NCBI GenBank assembly: GCA_022702545.1
Contig: JAHRBC010000003.1
Span: forward strand, 4,402,001 to 4,466,000
Length of the DNA: 64,000 nucleotides
Direction of reading: 5' to 3'
DNA from: Phycomyces nitens
Lineage: Eukaryota > Mucoromycota > Mucoromycetes > Mucorales > Phycomycetaceae
Shown piece by piece: positions 51,704 through 63,549 of the stretch. Made by a program: the position numbers and the translations under genes. Every line of letters begins with the position of its first letter. Positions within the stretch are counted from its first letter, which is position 1. The notes below the pieces were generated by a model that had not been told where the DNA came from, ran no database searches, and saw only the letters and a program-made list of their open reading frames with translations.

Positions 51704-53555
51704 CTATCTGTAACCCTTTTTAAACCGCTTCTCAAACTCGACCTCTTGTTTTGTTCGCTTCTGTTTCCCTGGATTATGGTATTCCGCCTTCTCTTCAATG
51801 TACTCCAAGAGGTTGTTTGTCATGGCATGGCCACAGCCTTCCATATCTTCAATTGCCATTTCTAACCGAGGATCGTTTACATAGGCAAGTTTCCTGATAA
51901 GTTTGTAGTAGCAGCCCCGTAATGGAACCATATCAAGACTCTTCATCTTTTCTAGATACACGAAAGCATCCTCAAAGTCTTCTTGAGTGCACAGCAAGGT
52001 CACCATCTTGCTTAGGGTTGTAGAGGTTGGCTTAATACCCTGTTGAGTCAATTTATCATAGACCTGAACACCCGTATCGGCTCTTTCAGCGTGAATGCAT
52101 GCATCAAGCAGTGCGTCAATTGTCCCAGTGTTCATATTTAGGCTAAGATCCACGGCAGTATAATATGTCTCCATTGCTTCATCATAATCACCATTATATG
52201 CAAACGAGTGAATTACCAAGTTAAATTCCAGAATATCGCTTGATTTTTCTTCTTCTGCCAGTTGTTCTATCGCTTCTCGTGCTTTTCTTACTGCATTGAT
52301 ATCTTTTCCAAGTTTATGTGCAATAGGTATAACTGAATATTTAGTAGGAATTAGCCCTACTTTGCGCATAATATGGAGTACTTTGAATGTACTCTTCATG
52401 TCTGATGTGGAAGCATATGCTTGAATGAGCGGTATAAAGTGGGTTTCGCTGTAAGGAAGTCCTTGTTTTCCAATCATCTGGATCACCCCATTTGCCAGTT
52501 CAAAATCATTATTACTAGCAGCAGTTTGAAGGATGTAGTGGTGAAGTCCGTTATCTGGAAACATTTCTTCCATAGTCGAGATCTTTGCCCATGTACTCTT
52601 GACTATATCATACTGAAAACATAAGCGTCAATCTAGTCTGTTCTTTCTCAATGCCATGTAATTTACCTCTCCATTAAATGCAGCAGCCCGAAGGATGTCC
52701 ATATACAGTCTATCATGACTCTTTTCGTATCCTATCTGTTTTGAGGCTGAATTCAAGAGCTCGTATGCCAGTGAAGGATAATTGCATGTCATTGAGAGGT
52801 TGATCATTGACATATAGACTAGTAGGCTTGGGTTGATCCCCTCTCTCTTCATCGTTTCAAATGTATCCATGGCATGTTCGAGCTCTTCGTTGTTTCGCAT
52901 GCAAAAGATCATTTCTTGGTATGTTCTGTGGGTCTTTGGATATTCGGATGCTTCCATTTCATTTAGTATCTCACCCTGCAAAATCGAGTCCCCAAACCGG
53001 CCAGCCAACTATAAAATTAAAAAGTTAGAGTCCAAAGAGTCAATTGTATATATCTTACATGAAGGGCTCGATGAAAAAACGATCTGTGGGGACGTATATT
53101 TTTGGATTTCATCTCTCTTAAAAGCAGCAATCCTTGTTTTCTGTCCCCAACAATTGAATATACACTCAGGATAAACTCATATGTCGTTGGGCTGCCTTTT
53201 ATATTGTTTGCTCTCAATTCATCCTCAAGCTCCAACATCTTTTCGACTACAACTTCTCCAGGGATAGGTTTGACAGAAGCTATATTTATCAGGTTTTCCA
53301 TTCTTTCTTCAATTGAAGCAAGTATCTCTTGGTCGGAAGTTCTTTTAAAAGTCTCATTGGTTGTTTTTAAAGGCTGTGTTGATGGTTGTGGTGCATTGTC
53401 TTGCTTGGAGGCTGTCTTGATTGTCCCTGAATACATAATTGTCAATGCATTGTTGCCATTCTAGTTTGTTCTTTTTTTTGGTTACTTGATGCTCGAAAGG
53501 CAATGGGACTAATTCGATGTAATTTGGGAATTAAACGTGCTGTTGAGCGTAACAT
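51704..53555 (-). CDS. Mitochondrial pentatricopeptide-repeat (PPR) protein
   Basis: An RNA-binding PPR protein, probably acting on mitochondrial transcripts. The ATG at 53555 gives MLRSTARLIPKLHRISPIAF, an Arg-rich amphipathic targeting-like leader. An intron (GTAACC..TTCAG) then joins to TIKTASKQDN. Repeats follow across four exons: TYEFILSVYSIVGDRKQGL, TYQEMIFCMRNNEELEHAM, YSETHFIPLIQAYASTSDM, EFNLVIHSFAYNGDYDEAM, TIDALLDACIHAERADTG and TLSKMVTLLCTQEDFEDAF, with typical KREGINPSL and QGIKPTSTT turns. Each repeat is about 35 residues. The tail is Lys/Arg/Glu-rich. The specific target is unknown. It is divergent from ARMC7, with start codons 132 bp apart. Confidence 0.85.
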
Positions 53556-53686
53556 TCTGTAGACAAAGGACTGGATTATACCATAATAAGAGGATTTGAC
53601 AATGACCTTGGTGTTTTCTTGGTCCAGGACTGCTTTTATGTGGCTGGTCTAAAAACGCTGTCTTGTGGATTCCAATCGTCAATCTC
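53556..53686. promoter_or_regulatory. Divergent promoter of the PPR gene and ARMC7
   Basis: 131 bp between the two start codons, one of the shortest intergenic gaps in the window. No motif assigned. Confidence 0.5.
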
Positions 53687-54475
53687 ATGTTTCAAAGCAA
53701 GGAGTACATTGCACGTCATCGTGGAAAGAAAGGACCAGATAGAGAAGACTATTTACGGCAGCTTGTCCAAGAATACAATGTGACGGATAGTCTGGGTAAT
53801 TCGGGCATTATAATGTGTATATGCAAAAGACTGATTCTTTCTTGTAGAATCAAAGCAACAGATATTAGCCAATCTCGGAAACTTTGCGTATGATCCCATA
53901 AACTATGTCTGGTTATGGAACCTAAAAGTAGTCGATCTTTTTCTTGGTAATAGACTTTATATTTAAATGAGAGTTATATTTTTAAAAAAAATGTATGGAA
54001 ATATAGACGCCATTACAGGTCAAGATCAATTGCTTCAAGAGTTTGGAATGGGAGGACTTTCCAATATATGTCTGGGTAGGTTCGATAGGATATATTATCT
54101 CCCCCCTAAAACAAAGAAAGAAAAAGAAACTTACAGGAGCATTATGTAGATCCTCTTCATCATACACACATTCTTTCAGAGCCATATAATATACGTGCTA
54201 TTATGGAATGTATTTTTGGTGATCAATCAAAATACACCAATGATACAGTTGTAAATGCCATGACTCTTTTGATGCTCCTCATTGATCCCATATCAAAAAA
54301 AGGTAAGAGATCTTTGGCAAATCCACAAAAACTGTTCTTGAATTCTTACTGTCAAGTAGACATATTGACTGTGGAACTCAGGGACCAACTGCGTATAATG
54401 AAAAAAGACGATAATCCTTGCAAGAGTATTGTGGCATCATTGTTTTTGGAGGATTACTTTCGAGAGACAGCTTAG
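53687..54475 (+). CDS. ARMC7-like armadillo-repeat protein
   Basis: A small armadillo protein matching human ARMC7, which associates with the spliceosome (U2/SF3b). Four exons: the first starts at 53687 ([15 protein letters not shown]) and contains [14 protein letters not shown]. Splicing gives [20 protein letters not shown], then [14 protein letters not shown], then [17 protein letters not shown], and [13 protein letters not shown] in the last exon. These segments align block by block with human ARMC7 (ANLANFAYDPSNY, VEFAIGGLCNLC, ITTLMHL). It ends [12 protein letters not shown], like human NLAQIFLEDF. Its stop lies seven bases from that of the convergent 2H phosphoesterase gene. Confidence 0.87.
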
Positions 54476-54482
54476 AAAACAA

Positions 54483-55193
54483 TCAAGAATCACTATTTTC
54501 ATCCTCATTCACGACCTTGCACCGCATACATTCAACAAACTGATGCATCTCGCCAATAGCATTTCCTTTTACCACCCGCTCATACAAAACGATATCCCAA
54601 TCAGCTGGATTCGATACCTCTTTCAGCATTCCATTCACAACGCTTTCCATACGCTCCAACAAGTGTTCTTTTGTAATTAGCCGCTGCCATTCTTCATTCT
54701 TGTGTTCTGGGACACCTGGTTCGTCCCAATAGGCAAGACTAATGTGATTGATTGGCTTGGTTCTTACATGGATACCATACTCTTTGCATTGTTCTGCAAA
54801 TGCCTTTATGCCTTGGTGATAATGACTCGAGGCGGTTACTGGCAAAAGCAAATGTCCTTTGACCTGGTCTAGGTGGTGTCCTGTGGACTTTACTACTGTT
54901 GCGCGTGTCTCTGCTCTTGCGAACCCCTTTTTAAAATAAGACTGGACATTTTCCAGAATATTTGAAATGTGTTTAATGGCTGCAATCGGATCTTGTGATT
55001 CGACCTTGAAGAACCCTGTCATTGTTGCATGGCAGCTGTAGCGAGATGCAGTTGTTGTATAAAACTGGTTTGTAGTTGAATGAATAAACTCATTTACGGT
55101 TTTCCATAAACTAGAAGAATGAGTTGGCTCTAGGTAGACAATGAGTTCAATAGACGGCATTTGTTTCAAGAACAAACGGATTCTTGTGTACAC
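54483..55193 (-). CDS. 2H phosphoesterase-like protein
   Basis: A single-exon gene of about 236 codons. Two His-x-Thr/Ser motifs, CHATMTGFF (near 55025) and NHISLAYWD (near 54745), lie roughly 95 residues apart. This is the signature of the 2H phosphoesterase superfamily, which acts on cyclic phosphates or 2',3'-RNA ends. The first ATG is at 55193; a second at about 55160 (MPSIELIVYL) fits the start of a folded beta strand better. The substrate cannot be inferred. It overlaps nothing and converges on ARMC7, so the two transcripts probably overlap at their 3' ends. Confidence 0.7.
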   Translation of the reverse strand: MYTRIRLFLKQMPSIELIVYLEPTHSSSLWKTVNEFIHSTTNQFYTTTASRYSCHATMTGFFKVESQDPIAAIKHISNILENVQSYFKKGFARAETRATVVKSTGHHLDQVKGHLLLPVTASSHYHQGIKAFAEQCKEYGIHVRTKPINHISLAYWDEPGVPEHKNEEWQRLITKEHLLERMESVVNGMLKEVSNPADWDIVLYERVVKGNAIGEMHQFVECMRCKVVNEDENSDS

Positions 55194-55883
55194 TTTTCTT
55201 TTTTCTTTTTTCTTTTTTGGAATCGTGACTTGATTTGGACGTTGTCAAAGAGGTATCTCATCAGGACCATGGTTATATAACTACACTTTTGTATTGAATG
55301 GAAACCTAATAGATAAATGGACTCGAGAATCATACAAAGATTGCCGAGAATACCATGATAAAGGTCAATAGATATGTATTAGAACCATTCAATCTTGCTA
55401 CTCAAATGCCCAAAGGACTTGAGATGGCCGGATAACACAGAATCTTAAACAAGGAATCCAATTTGTATTTTTTGATTTGATTTGATTTGGCTGTATACAA
55501 ATCAAGTAAATAGCCTTTTGGGTCTTGTGGATTTCTATTTGTTCTCTGCTGTTACTTTACCGCCCATTAGATCCTATCGTTCAATGAACGGGTTCTTCCT
55601 ATTTAATAAACAGACAAGGTTTAATGGAATAATCAGTGGTGAATGACATTGAGACCAGAATGTATTTATGAATTCTAAATATAATATATAATATATATAA
55701 AAATGTTGCAAATCTAGTTTACTGCACAGCAAGAAACGTAAAACTGCTTTAGAATGCAACCGTCAAAAGCCTATTATATCTTGTTTTCTTGGTGATACAG
55801 TAGCAGAAGATGCAATGTTATGCCATGCCATGCCATGATCAAAAGGGCCGTGTCACCCACCAACCAACCAGACATTTATTTAT
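55194..55883. other. Intergenic region
   Basis: About 690 bp between the 2H phosphoesterase start and the C2H2 gene stop. Contains CTTTT repeats near 55195-55220 and TGCCA repeats at 55819-55837. No gene is seen. Confidence 0.5.
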
Positions 55884-56593
55884 TTAGGTCGGTGACTCAC
55901 AAGCTTTAGAGCGATCTGTTGGTGGAGTTGGGTGGAGAAGAGTGGACATGAATGAAGAGGCCTGTCCGGCAGGTGTAGGGTGAATGGGACGATGTTGAAA
56001 GAACAGTGTGTCTTTGGAGAGAGGACGATGGTGGTAGTTGGCAAGGTGCTGCGAAATGGTGAGTGGAGCTTCGACTCGGTAGGGGTCCGAACGAATGCGG
56101 TGGTGTGCATGCAGACGTGGTTTAGAAGGAACTTCCTCTTTCATAACCGCAGACGTCGAGGGTTTGTGGGCTCTTCTTGACTTTGGTGCCATGTGTGTGC
56201 GGTAGTGCTGCATCATATTGTCCTGTCGAGAGAACCGTGATTGGCACCCTGGAAATAGGCAAGGAAAATTCTTTTCACCAGTGTGGATACGATTGTGTCT
56301 TGCAAGGTGCCCACTGCGGCCAGTGGTTAGACAACGGTTGTTCATTATATTTCTTACCTAGTCGTAAAGCTCTTGGAGCATCCTGGTTCACTACAGTGGT
56401 ATTTGCGAGCAGGCTCTTCAGAATCCAACAGGCGCCAGTCTGAAGAAGAGGTGGTGATGGATAGACTGTCGTCAGAGGAGTAGGAATAGACAGAACTGGG
56501 GCTGTGGAGATCAGCAGAGTCATTAAGCAGACTGACTTGCCGTCCAGAAGAGTCGACTATGGATAGGGTGCCTTCCTTGCGCTCTTCTGCCAT
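55884..56593 (-). CDS. Nrg1-like C2H2 zinc-finger regulator
   Basis: A C2H2 factor with two fingers very close to yeast Nrg1/Nrg2 glucose repressors. From the ATG at 56593 a Ser-rich N-terminus leads to the first finger, KYHCSEPGCSKSFTTS, then GHLARHNRIHTGEK. It is joined through a 44-nt intron (GTAAGA..CCGCAG) that splits the finger. The second finger is CLFPGCQSRFSRQDNMMQH, ending YRTH. A His/Pro-rich tail follows. Nrg1-type repressors respond to carbon source or stress and block morphogenesis genes in yeasts; the role here is inference. It is divergent from the CBS gene. Confidence 0.88.
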
Positions 56594-56924
56594 GCGAAAA
56601 AATATTGAAGAAAGAGAGAAAGCTGTACACAAGAGCGGAGCCCCGATGATAAAACGGCCCTGCGTCGCCAAGCGATCAACCGCTTCAGACCCTTTTTTTT
56701 ATATATATTCTTTTTTTAAATTCCCGACTTTCCCTCGGAATACCCCACTCCAGTGCGGGTCTGTCTACGTCACTCGCCCCGCACTGGGACCAGATCCACT
56801 CGGGCCCATTTGAATGGTTTTTATGCCAATTGTCATCTCCGCTCATTGCCGGTCAAGTTTTTTTTTATATAGATATATATATATTTTTTCATCCCGCCCA
56901 AAAGGCATCTCTTACTCATACGCA
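56594..56924. promoter_or_regulatory. Divergent promoter of Nrg1-like and CBS genes, with inverted repeat and CRE-like core
   Basis: 331 bp between divergent starts. Perfect 10-bp inverted repeat CCAGTGCGGG (56750-56759) / CCCGCACTGG (56778-56787) surrounds TACGTCA (56766-56772), a CRE/ATF-like core. It is the only GC-rich island nearby, flanked by TATATA stretches. Confidence 0.5.
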
Positions 56925-58476
56925 ATGGCACACCGTGAAGGAATCACTACAACTACCCATGACTGGACAATGGTCAATGCAGCAAGTCTGTTAAAGAAGC
57001 AAAAAGTCATAACAATGTAAAATATCAAGACAACTATCCATAGATACTCATCTTTGTTCTTCTTCTTCAATAGTGATGGCTCTTTGACAGTTGAAGATGC
57101 CTGCAACATCTTGATTGAAAATAACATATCTTCTGCACCTGTATACGAGCCTGTCCCAAAGACTTCTGGTGCAATTGTACATGCGCCTTCGTTTGTAGGC
57201 ATGTTTGATTACGCAGACGTGATAGCCTATCTACTGCTTGTCCTCAAAAAGATGCCTCCTCCTGATCAAGAGGAGGTTTCTCCAACCTCTCTGGAGATCA
57301 AGGACATCATTCGCTTATCCCATGAAGGCAAAGATGTCCCCGTCAAGCTTGCCAGTGGTATGTACACTTCAATAAACTCCATTGTGAGCTAATGTTTGGA
57401 ACCCTAGACTTGTCTCAAAAGAACCCATTCTACTCAATCTTACCCGAGGCAACATTGTTGTCGGCCGTAGAGGAGTTTGGCTGTGGTACACACAGAGGTT
57501 AGTGATCAGGACTGAATCTATTGGTTGGTTACTTACACTGGCTTCTATAGTCTCGATCCTTAATCCAGATGGTGGAATTGATGTATGTATTGAAATCCAT
57601 AAGCCATATTTATGTCAAATGTTCTATAGGGCATCCTGTCCCAATCGACAGTTGTCCGTTATCTCTATGAGAACCAGAGAAGATTCCCGGCTATAGAAGC
57701 TCTATTGAGCAAGACAGTAAGATTGACGCGTCTCCATGACCAACAAATCCACCTTGATATATTTGTTCTAAACTCTTGCTTAGCTGCGACAGTTGCACTT
57801 GGGAGAGGCGCCAGTGATTGGTGTGAATGCAGATTCGCTTGTGTTGGATGCCTTGTCTTTGATGAGTAAGTAGGAGGAGATATCTGAGGACTGATTGTTG
57901 TTGGTGGGTGGGTGGGTTGGTGGGCCGGTGGTTCTAATGAATTGTTATTATTATTATTAAAAAGGTCAGCATGGAATATCTTCTATTGCTGTGCTTGGAC
58001 ATATGGGCATTGTGCTTGGAAATATTAGCTTGACAGACGTAAAGGTGAGTACCCCATGCTTTGTTTGTAGATTTGGCCTCTGATGATTGTTTGGACTCCC
58101 AATAGCATGTTATGAGGAGCTATAGACACCAGTTACTCTGGAACACATGCTTCAACTTTGTCAGTCTTGTCCGTACACAACAAGGCATCGATGATGGACA
58201 GGTAAATATAAAAGAGGTCCTTGTTGCCATTAAGCAAACAAAACAGACTGGCTGGCTGACCATTAGTCTCAAAAGGACCGCTTGCCTGTGTTTGATGTCC
58301 GCTTGGACACAACACTTGGGTTTGCAATTGCCAAATTGCTGGCGACCAAATCCCACCGTGTGTGGGTGACAGACGAGAGGGACAGGGCTGTCGGAGTCGT
58401 ATCCTTGACAGACGTTATGCGTGTCGTAGCCAAGAGTGCAGGTGTTGACGTTGTTTCCCAACGCACTAGCCATTAA
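56925..58476 (+). CDS. Four-CBS-domain protein (Sds23 / AMPK-gamma-like)
   Basis: A protein of CBS repeats, which bind adenosyl nucleotides and regulate partners such as kinases or phosphatases. The ATG at 56925 gives MAHREGITTTTHDW. Successive spliced segments show CBS units: NAASLLKKQKVITIDGSLTV with ISSAPVYEP; DIIRLS with FYSILPEATLLSAVEEFG and VSILNPDGGID; then EAPVIGVNADSLVLDALSLM with GISSIAVLGHMGIVLGNISL; and LPVFDVRLDTTLGFAIAKLL with RVWVTDERDRAVGVVSLTDV. There are eight or so introns. Order and spacing resemble Sds23/Sds24 or an AMPK gamma subunit, and I cannot separate these by eye. Intron near 57870-57963 holds a G-quadruplex motif. Confidence 0.8.
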
Positions 58477-58638
58477 GCCATGTTATAATACAGGCGAGCA
58501 AATATAATAAATAAATAATCAAGTAAATAAATAAAAAAAGAGAATAAAATTAAAGCAAGATCTAAAAAAATAAAGGTTTTTCTTTTTTTTTGCTTTCTTT
58601 CTTTCTTTCCCCTTTTTCCTTTTTCCGTCTCACACCTC

Positions 58639-60843
58639 ATGAGCACTCTTGACTCACCAGCAAAGCAGTTGGGCAAGAAAAAAAAGGTCAAGACCGAGAG
58701 TACTACTCCACTCAACGCTGCCGCCCTGGCAAATGCTAACAAGCGACTCAAGATCAGTCATGCATGCGATGAATGCAGGAAACGCAAAGTGTGCAACTTG
58801 GCGAGATGGCCGTTGTACGTTCGTTCGTTTGGCTGATGGATATTGTAGGTCAAGTGCGATGGAATATCGCCCTGTGGACGTTGTCGCAAGTCAACGATCG
58901 AGTGTGTCTTTGCAAAGGCACCACCCAAGCGAGGTCCTCCTAAACAATACATCGAGAATTTAGAGGCGCGTCTCCAGTTGGTAGAAAAGGCTCTCCAGTC
59001 CATGGGAGACTCTGAACGGCAGATATTTGAAGATGCTCTGGCAATGGAAACCCAAAAAATGAAGCTGAGCCAAGACGAGGATACGGATGGAGGTGAGTGG
59101 TGTGTTTGGTGATCAACCATGACTGACGAGATATGTTTGCAAGCATTCTATTCGATGGATATTCCTATAGAAGATCACTCTAGCCCTGTTGCTCATATTA
59201 ATCATCAACACCAGATGCAACAAATACAGCAGCCGATGCTATTACACTCGCAGACAGTAGTGGATAACTTTGGGAATGTGGTTGTAGAAGTGCCCTCTCA
59301 TTATATGGATGTCTATTTTCAGCGGGTACACACGTACACTCCCATGATTTACAAGCCTCTGTTCAGACAGCAGATCCTCACACATTCTGATCCACAATCC
59401 CAGCTATTAAGATATGCCATTGCCGCAGTATCTGCCCGATGGATAGAAGTGACAACCAACGAAAACCCTCCAGGCTGGATGTTCTATAGACAGGCTTTGC
59501 GTCTGCTGGACACCTGTGCAACCACCCCGCGACTTTCAACCATACAGGCCATGGTACTCATGCTAAAATACCAGGAGCAGTATCGTAAGGCCCGGGACGT
59601 GTGTCGCCCCGACCTCATTCTCGGAACAGCCGTTCAAATGTCCAACGATCTCCGCCTATCTGACATCGACAACTCCTTTCAGCCACTTGCCGAAAATGAA
59701 GCCAAAAAAAGGACATTTTGGATGGTGTTCATGTACGACCTCATGTACAGGTACGTTGCATGGAACAACTTGCTACGATTATATGAGCTAATGCTATCAA
59801 AGTATCGAGGGAGGGAGGGAATCGTGCTATGGAAGAATGAATTGCACTACGGATCTTCCCATGGCAACCAAGGAAGAAGATCCTGTAGAAAAAGAGGAAG
59901 TGGACTACTATATCCTCTTTATTGAACTAGGAAAAATATTGTCTGGCGTCTATCAAGCCACACGTAACGCCCAGCTACCTACCCCACCTGAAGTCTATCA
60001 ATTCCACAACAGACTCACCCAGTTCCTTTACCTTTTGCCTCCTTCCCTCATGTATCCAATGCCAACCTACCCAGCTCCCAAGCAACCTATCAACAATATC
60101 CAAACAGGCTTTCTACACATGATTTACCATTTTAGTATCTTGCTACTTCACCAACCCTTTACACAAACAGATGAGTACAATTTAAAATCGTACGACCAAC
60201 GCAAACTCTGCGCCGTATCGGCCTCCGCCATCACCCGGATTGTGGAGACTATGTTGGAAGACCATGGTGTCGATGTGTTTATTGACCCCATCAGAGGTGT
60301 CCAACACACTATCCACTGTGTTGCCATGGCTGCCACAACCCACCGGTTTGAGATTGCTTCTGCCAAAGATTCGGTGGCACTCAACGTAGCTAGGGAATGC
60401 TACAAGAGCTCTTTCCAAATCATTAGCCGGCTCACTTCAGAGTCACCTGCAGTCGACTCTCTGCCAACCCAAGTCGTCACTCTCGATGCTTCTACTCATT
60501 CCCCTCCTTCTCCTATACCATCTTCTCCCCACAGGCATACCAACACTCTTCAGCCCTACCCAGACTTCCCTGCCCTACGTCATAACCGCGCTGTTTCAAG
60601 CAACCTTCATGGATCATACTCTCAGGAAGATCTTCGCGCGGCCCGGCAACTTCATAGCACAAAACCCCCTCATTCACAGTGGCCACGACGGAGACTAAAC
60701 AAATCTACTTCAATGTACTTTCAACCATCTGGTCAAGGATTCCTTTTTCAGCCAGATCAAAATCAATTGACATTTTACCAACAGCAACAGCACCAAATAC
60801 AGCAGCAGCAGCAACAGATACAGCAGCAACAGCAACAGCAGCA

Positions 60844-60890
<47 letters not shown>

Positions 60891-61084
60891 TACAGCAACA
60901 GCAGATAATGCAAGCTTTTGATCTGAATATTTCAGACCCTTTAAAATCCGCTACCAATAACGCTACGCCTATCATTCAACTAAATGGCGGCACAAATCCT
61001 CTCGTTGATCCTTCTGTATTCCAACAGCTTGCTGTAACTGACCAGTACAATTCCTGGTCTTCCATTCTCCCAGAGAAGCATTAA
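58639..61084 (+). CDS. Zn2Cys6 transcription factor (fungal-specific TF domain, polyQ)
   Basis: A Gal4-type regulator. The binuclear zinc cluster HACDECRKRKVKCDGISPCG crosses the first intron, whose removal restores all six Cys (the last is in RCRKSTIEC). The linker and coiled-coil-like QYIENLEARLQLVEKALQ follow. After a second intron (GTGAGT..TGCAAG) comes the fungal-specific middle homology domain: YFQRVHTYTPMIYKPLF, then FWMVFMYDLMYRYS joined at a third intron to IEGGRESCYGRMNC. The C-terminus has a polyglutamine tract (60778-60908). The overall pattern is close to XlnR-like regulators. The ATG at 58639 gives a Lys-rich N-terminus. Confidence 0.9.
60778..60908 (+). repeat. CAG/CAA polyglutamine tract
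   Basis: Trinucleotide repeat encoding Gln in the C-terminal third of the Zn2Cys6 factor, with interspersed Ile codons. Probably length-polymorphic. Confidence 0.9.
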
Positions 61085-61224
61085 TAAAAACATCTCTTTT
61101 CAAATAAGCCACACATTCCTTTTTTGGAAATAAATAAAACGCAGTCACAATCTCCTTCCACTGCTACCCCTTCCCCCCTTTCCTATTTCTTATTTGCTAA
61201 TTCCACTTGTTTTTTTCCCTACAA

Positions 61225-61974
61225 ATGCTGCAAAGAATCTCCCAAAAGGCATTGGCCAATGCCAAGTGTGTGTCCTTTACTCATGGTAAAAATAGAATGG
61301 CCATTATAAATTTATCTCGCAATAGCTCATTTGTTGTTATTTTTTAAAAAAAAATAAAGGACGCATGATGCTCCACACTTCGTCTGTCTTGAATGTTGAA
61401 CAGCAGTCGACCCTTTCTAGTCAGGACATCTCCAAGAGACTTGGAATTGACTTTCAGACCCAAAATATCGTCCAACAGGCACTTACCCACAAGTCATTTA
61501 AGCATGGTCGCGTTCCCACAAACGAACGTCTTTTAGTGCTCGGTCGTCGTACAATTGAATTTATGGCTGTCGAAGCCGCTGTTGAAAAGGGCGAAAAGAG
61601 TGCCGAGGCTATCAAATCATTTGTTCGCCGTTACTCTTCTCCCGAAGCCCTGAGTGCTCGCTTTGATGCCCTTGACCTTTCTGCCGGTCTTCAGACAGAC
61701 TTGGTAAGGCGAACAGTCACGGCAATTTTGGATATTTAAAGAGGGAATACTAAGAAGAAGGATTGGTACAAAAATATAGAAAGTAGCAGCTGGCAGTTCT
61801 ATCAAGGCACACGCCATGAAGGCTGTTGTAGGTGCAATTTATCATGACAAGGTAATATTGAATAGGCCAAATGCAAAAGAGAACATGGGCTTACAAATAG
61901 TATATTCAATGTGTGTATGTTTCTAGGGATCTGATGTGACACGGGAGTTTTTGAAGAAGCACTTGTTCGTCTAG
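61225..61974 (+). CDS. Mitochondrial ribosomal protein mL57-like (RNase III fold)
   Basis: A small protein with a degenerate RNase III-like fold, as in fungal mL57 (Mrpl15), a structural part of the mitochondrial large subunit. Exons: 61225-61285, 61360-61703, 61780-61851, 61927-61974. An N-terminal leader (MLQRISQKALANAKC) suggests mitochondrial import. QQALTHKSFKHGRVPTNERL is the family signature, and LLVLGRRTIEF follows. After the second intron, AGSSIKAHAMKAVVGAIYHD and the last exon DVTREFLKKHLFV complete the fold. Catalytic acidic residues of true RNase III appear lost, consistent with a structural role. The acceptor at 61779 is the only one that keeps frame. Confidence 0.83.
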
Positions 61975-63549
61975 ATATATCAACAAAACAACAATCAATC
62001 AATCAATCAATCAATCAAAAAAAGGGGGGGACAGTTAATACGAGAACCTTGTACATGGAGTACAATGTGAAGAGATGGTCTATATAAAAATTAGAAATGT
62101 TTAGAGTGAGCTTACCAGCACTGGTTTTACTCGAGAGCATAAAAACCATTAATTTTTTTTTTCAAAAAAAATATTCTGAAATGTATATGGGTCTCTTGGC
62201 TTGGTATTTAGAAGAAAGTATTACTGGGACAAATATAAGAATATAGTATCAAGTATTGAAAAGCAAGATTTGAGGAAACCTTTTTGGATTCACCTTCTTT
62301 CACTTTGACAGGCATCATATTTAATCTCCGCTCGTTCCCTGGCCCCAGTGTTGCATGTGGCAAGAATTTCCAAAATACAGTGACGATATCCACGTTTTGA
62401 CATTTTGTTACTGTCTGATTATCGGCTTAATATACGAAAAAAGCCATGTCTATGCAACCCAGTCAAATAGTGGACACAAGGCGCTCTTTTTTTGTTTTCT
62501 GTCTTTTTGTCCAAACAACGCTTTGGTTCGTGAAACGTCTAGAATAAGTACATTTTCTTTGATCGCGGGACCTCTTAAAAATATCCTCTTTTTAATACAA
62601 GTAAATTGTTCATTCGAGTGTCTAGTATTGTTTCAACATGTCAACTTTTCTTTTGCAAAGGAGGGGTTCCTAAAGATATCTCTTTTCCCATATTAGACAC
62701 TGATATTTGAATATTCTATTACAATTATTATCAGCTAATGAGTCTCTGGCTGCTTAAATGTATTCATGTGATTTATTTATTTCAACGTAAACAAGATGTT
62801 GATTAAGATTAGCAACCATATTTCAAAAAATACCAAACCAAACCAATGTGCCTATTGTACCACTATTGTTCGACAGCCCATGTTTCAACTTTGCTATTTC
62901 TGAATATGTATTCCCGAATACTTTTATGTCCTTGGAACATTTATAAAATTGTCAACTAGACGTATTGCAGTATTGCATCTTGGCTTCCCCTCAAAGACTG
63001 CTTTAGAAACATTCAATAGAATAAACGTTTTTACACCTTTGAAAACCATGATATTCCATACAAAACATCTGTCTCGAGACAATCTACAGCCATCATAATT
63101 ACGGAAGATTCATAAACCATATAACGTTTTGCTGAATATCTAGATCTTTTTTTTATGGTTGGTACAACTCAATTGTTAATTTTAGACAGAATATTAGTGA
63201 GTTTGATCTTATCATTTAAATGAATACAGACTATATTTTGATCCTAACATGTCTTGTATGCCACCAGACTTATCCAATGATTTTCCAAGATAACCAAAAA
63301 AGAAGAATCGTAATTGACAACTACGTTTAGCCATGGGATAGAATAATCTAGGCCAAGGAGCCCAAAAGAAAGAAAAAAGATTGGTCAATTATATAACATG
63401 AAATAACCTTGACCAAGTATTTGCTTTGGCTTTTACACTCTAATCAAACTTGTGTATTAGCCTTAATGCTTTGTATTTTAATAATAATAATAAAACTATG
63501 TTAATATGCACCATATTCCACTCGTAATTTCTTTCATTGATTTACCAAA
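61975..63549. other. AT-rich gene-free region
   Basis: About 1.6 kb after mL57. (AATC)n at about 61995-62017, poly-A and poly-G runs next to it. Short frames (for example 62355-62696) have no recognisable features. Confidence 0.5.

Noticed and set aside
57900..57935. Telomere-like GGGT repeats
   Set aside because: Too short and irregular (TGGG with variants) to be interstitial telomere; it lies in an intron and is noted only as a G4 motif.
60679..60975. Poly-Ala, poly-Leu and poly-Cys frames
   Set aside because: Other-frame readings of the polyQ repeat in the Zn2Cys6 gene.
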